Source: Acidobacteriaceae bacterium
Lineage (GTDB): Bacteria > Acidobacteriota > Terriglobia > Terriglobales > Acidobacteriaceae
Assembly: GCA_003139095.1 (NCBI GenBank)
Contig: PLHW01000008.1
Coordinates: forward strand, 1-64,000
Direction: 5' to 3'
Length of the DNA: 64,000 bases
Shown here: piece by piece, positions 63,740 to 64,000 of the stretch
Layout of the letters: the number at the start of each line of letters is the position of its first letter
Position numbering within the stretch: the first letter of the stretch is position 1
Translations under genes and position numbers: made by a program
The notes under the pieces: model-generated
What the model saw: the letters and a program-made list of their open reading frames with translations, nothing else
The model's database searches: none
What the model was told of the DNA's origin: nothing

Positions 63740-64000
63740 ATGGCAACCAATGCGATACTTTCCCGGCAGGCAACCGTCGAATCCAACATGAAGGCCACTT
63801 CCCATCTGACCGAAACGCGGCGCTGGCAGGCCGTAATCGAGCGTGACCGCTCGCTCGATGGCGCGTTTGTTTTTGCCGTTTCCAGCACCGGCGTTTTCTG
63901 CCGGCCATCGTGCCCGGCACGCCGGCCTCGGCGCGAGAACGTAGCGTTCTTCGAGCACGCAACCGCCGCCGAGAAGGCCGGCTATCGCGCCTGCCTGCGC
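63740..64000 (+). CDS. ada: Ada-type methylphosphotriester repair/regulator, N-terminal part
   Basis: The gene continues past the window end. The first 87 residues show the Ada zinc domain (RWQAVIERDRSLDGAFVFAV, then TGVFCRPSCPARRPRRENVA) with the CRPSC pair that begins the Zn2+ site; the methyl-accepting Cys is in this set. In the full protein an AraC-type DNA-binding domain and often an O6-alkylguanine methyltransferase domain follow, so it repairs methylphosphotriesters and activates repair genes. An alternative ATG at 63788 would start closer to the family start (MKATSHLTETRRWQA). Partial only because of the window edge. Confidence 0.88.
   Translation, partial: MATNAILSRQATVESNMKATSHLTETRRWQAVIERDRSLDGAFVFAVSSTGVFCRPSCPARRPRRENVAFFEHATAAEKAGYRACLR

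Overview
This window looks like the chromosome of a soil Acidobacteriota (Koribacter/Terriglobia-like). This is inferred from gene content only. The signs are two Pkn-type Ser/Thr kinases with TolB/WD40 or TPR output regions, HAF and Gloeo_Verruco repeat secreted proteins, an acidobacterial-type ECF sigma factor, many TPR proteins, an ECF/anti-sigma/CHAT module and a TonB-receptor remnant. I saw no tRNA, rRNA or CRISPR array.

Layout. 1-7.7 kb: a HAF-repeat secreted protein, then an ECF sigma factor coupled to a kinase, facing a second, paralogous kinase. 7.8-15.7 kb: an accessory, decaying region. It holds a truncated tyrosine recombinase, a beta-propeller fragment, four unrelated ORFs each bracketed by copies of the same ~83-91 bp imperfect palindrome (five copies, all in one orientation, resembling a cassette array without integrase), a broken IS, a PAS-domain fragment fused to the IS, and the C-terminal stub of a TonB receptor. 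15.8-22.9 kb: a large transketolase-like enzyme, a nitroreductase-MarR operon with two well-formed operators, and a membrane protein with a spermidine-synthase-like domain. 22.8-25.7 kb: an AmmeMemoRadiSam system (Tat-signal radical SAM enzyme plus lipoprotein AmrB-AmrA fusion). 26-31.3 kb: an iron-sulfur flavoprotein and an oxaloacetate-node operon in which a citrate-synthase homologue that has lost its whole catalytic triad precedes an aminotransferase and PEP carboxykinase. 31.9-39.5 kb: a sensory cascade (MEDS protein, histidine kinase, two response regulators, DoxX-like protein) divergent from Ohr/OsmC, cytochrome P460 and epoxide hydrolase genes.

39.7-53.9 kb is the most unusual part. 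Two divergent operons encode a histone-H1-like Lys-rich/Cys-rich protein, a putative outer-membrane protein, a degenerate metallophosphoesterase and an unknown protein on one side. On the other side are an extraordinarily Trp/Cys-rich protein, a DUF1360 protein and an MCCG-start small protein, followed after a strong terminator by an ECF sigma factor, zinc anti-sigma factor, unknown 334-aa protein and a TPR-CHAT protease lipoprotein. 54-64 kb: a TPR lipoprotein, PilZ-like protein, TsaE, a frameshifted DUF481 outer-membrane protein, TatA, another TPR protein, a zinc-ribbon protein and the start of Ada, which runs off the window.

The strongest candidates for something undescribed are the triad-less citrate synthase operon, the palindrome-bracketed cassette array, the Trp/Cys-rich locus, and an AmmeMemoRadiSam system in which every component carries an export signal.
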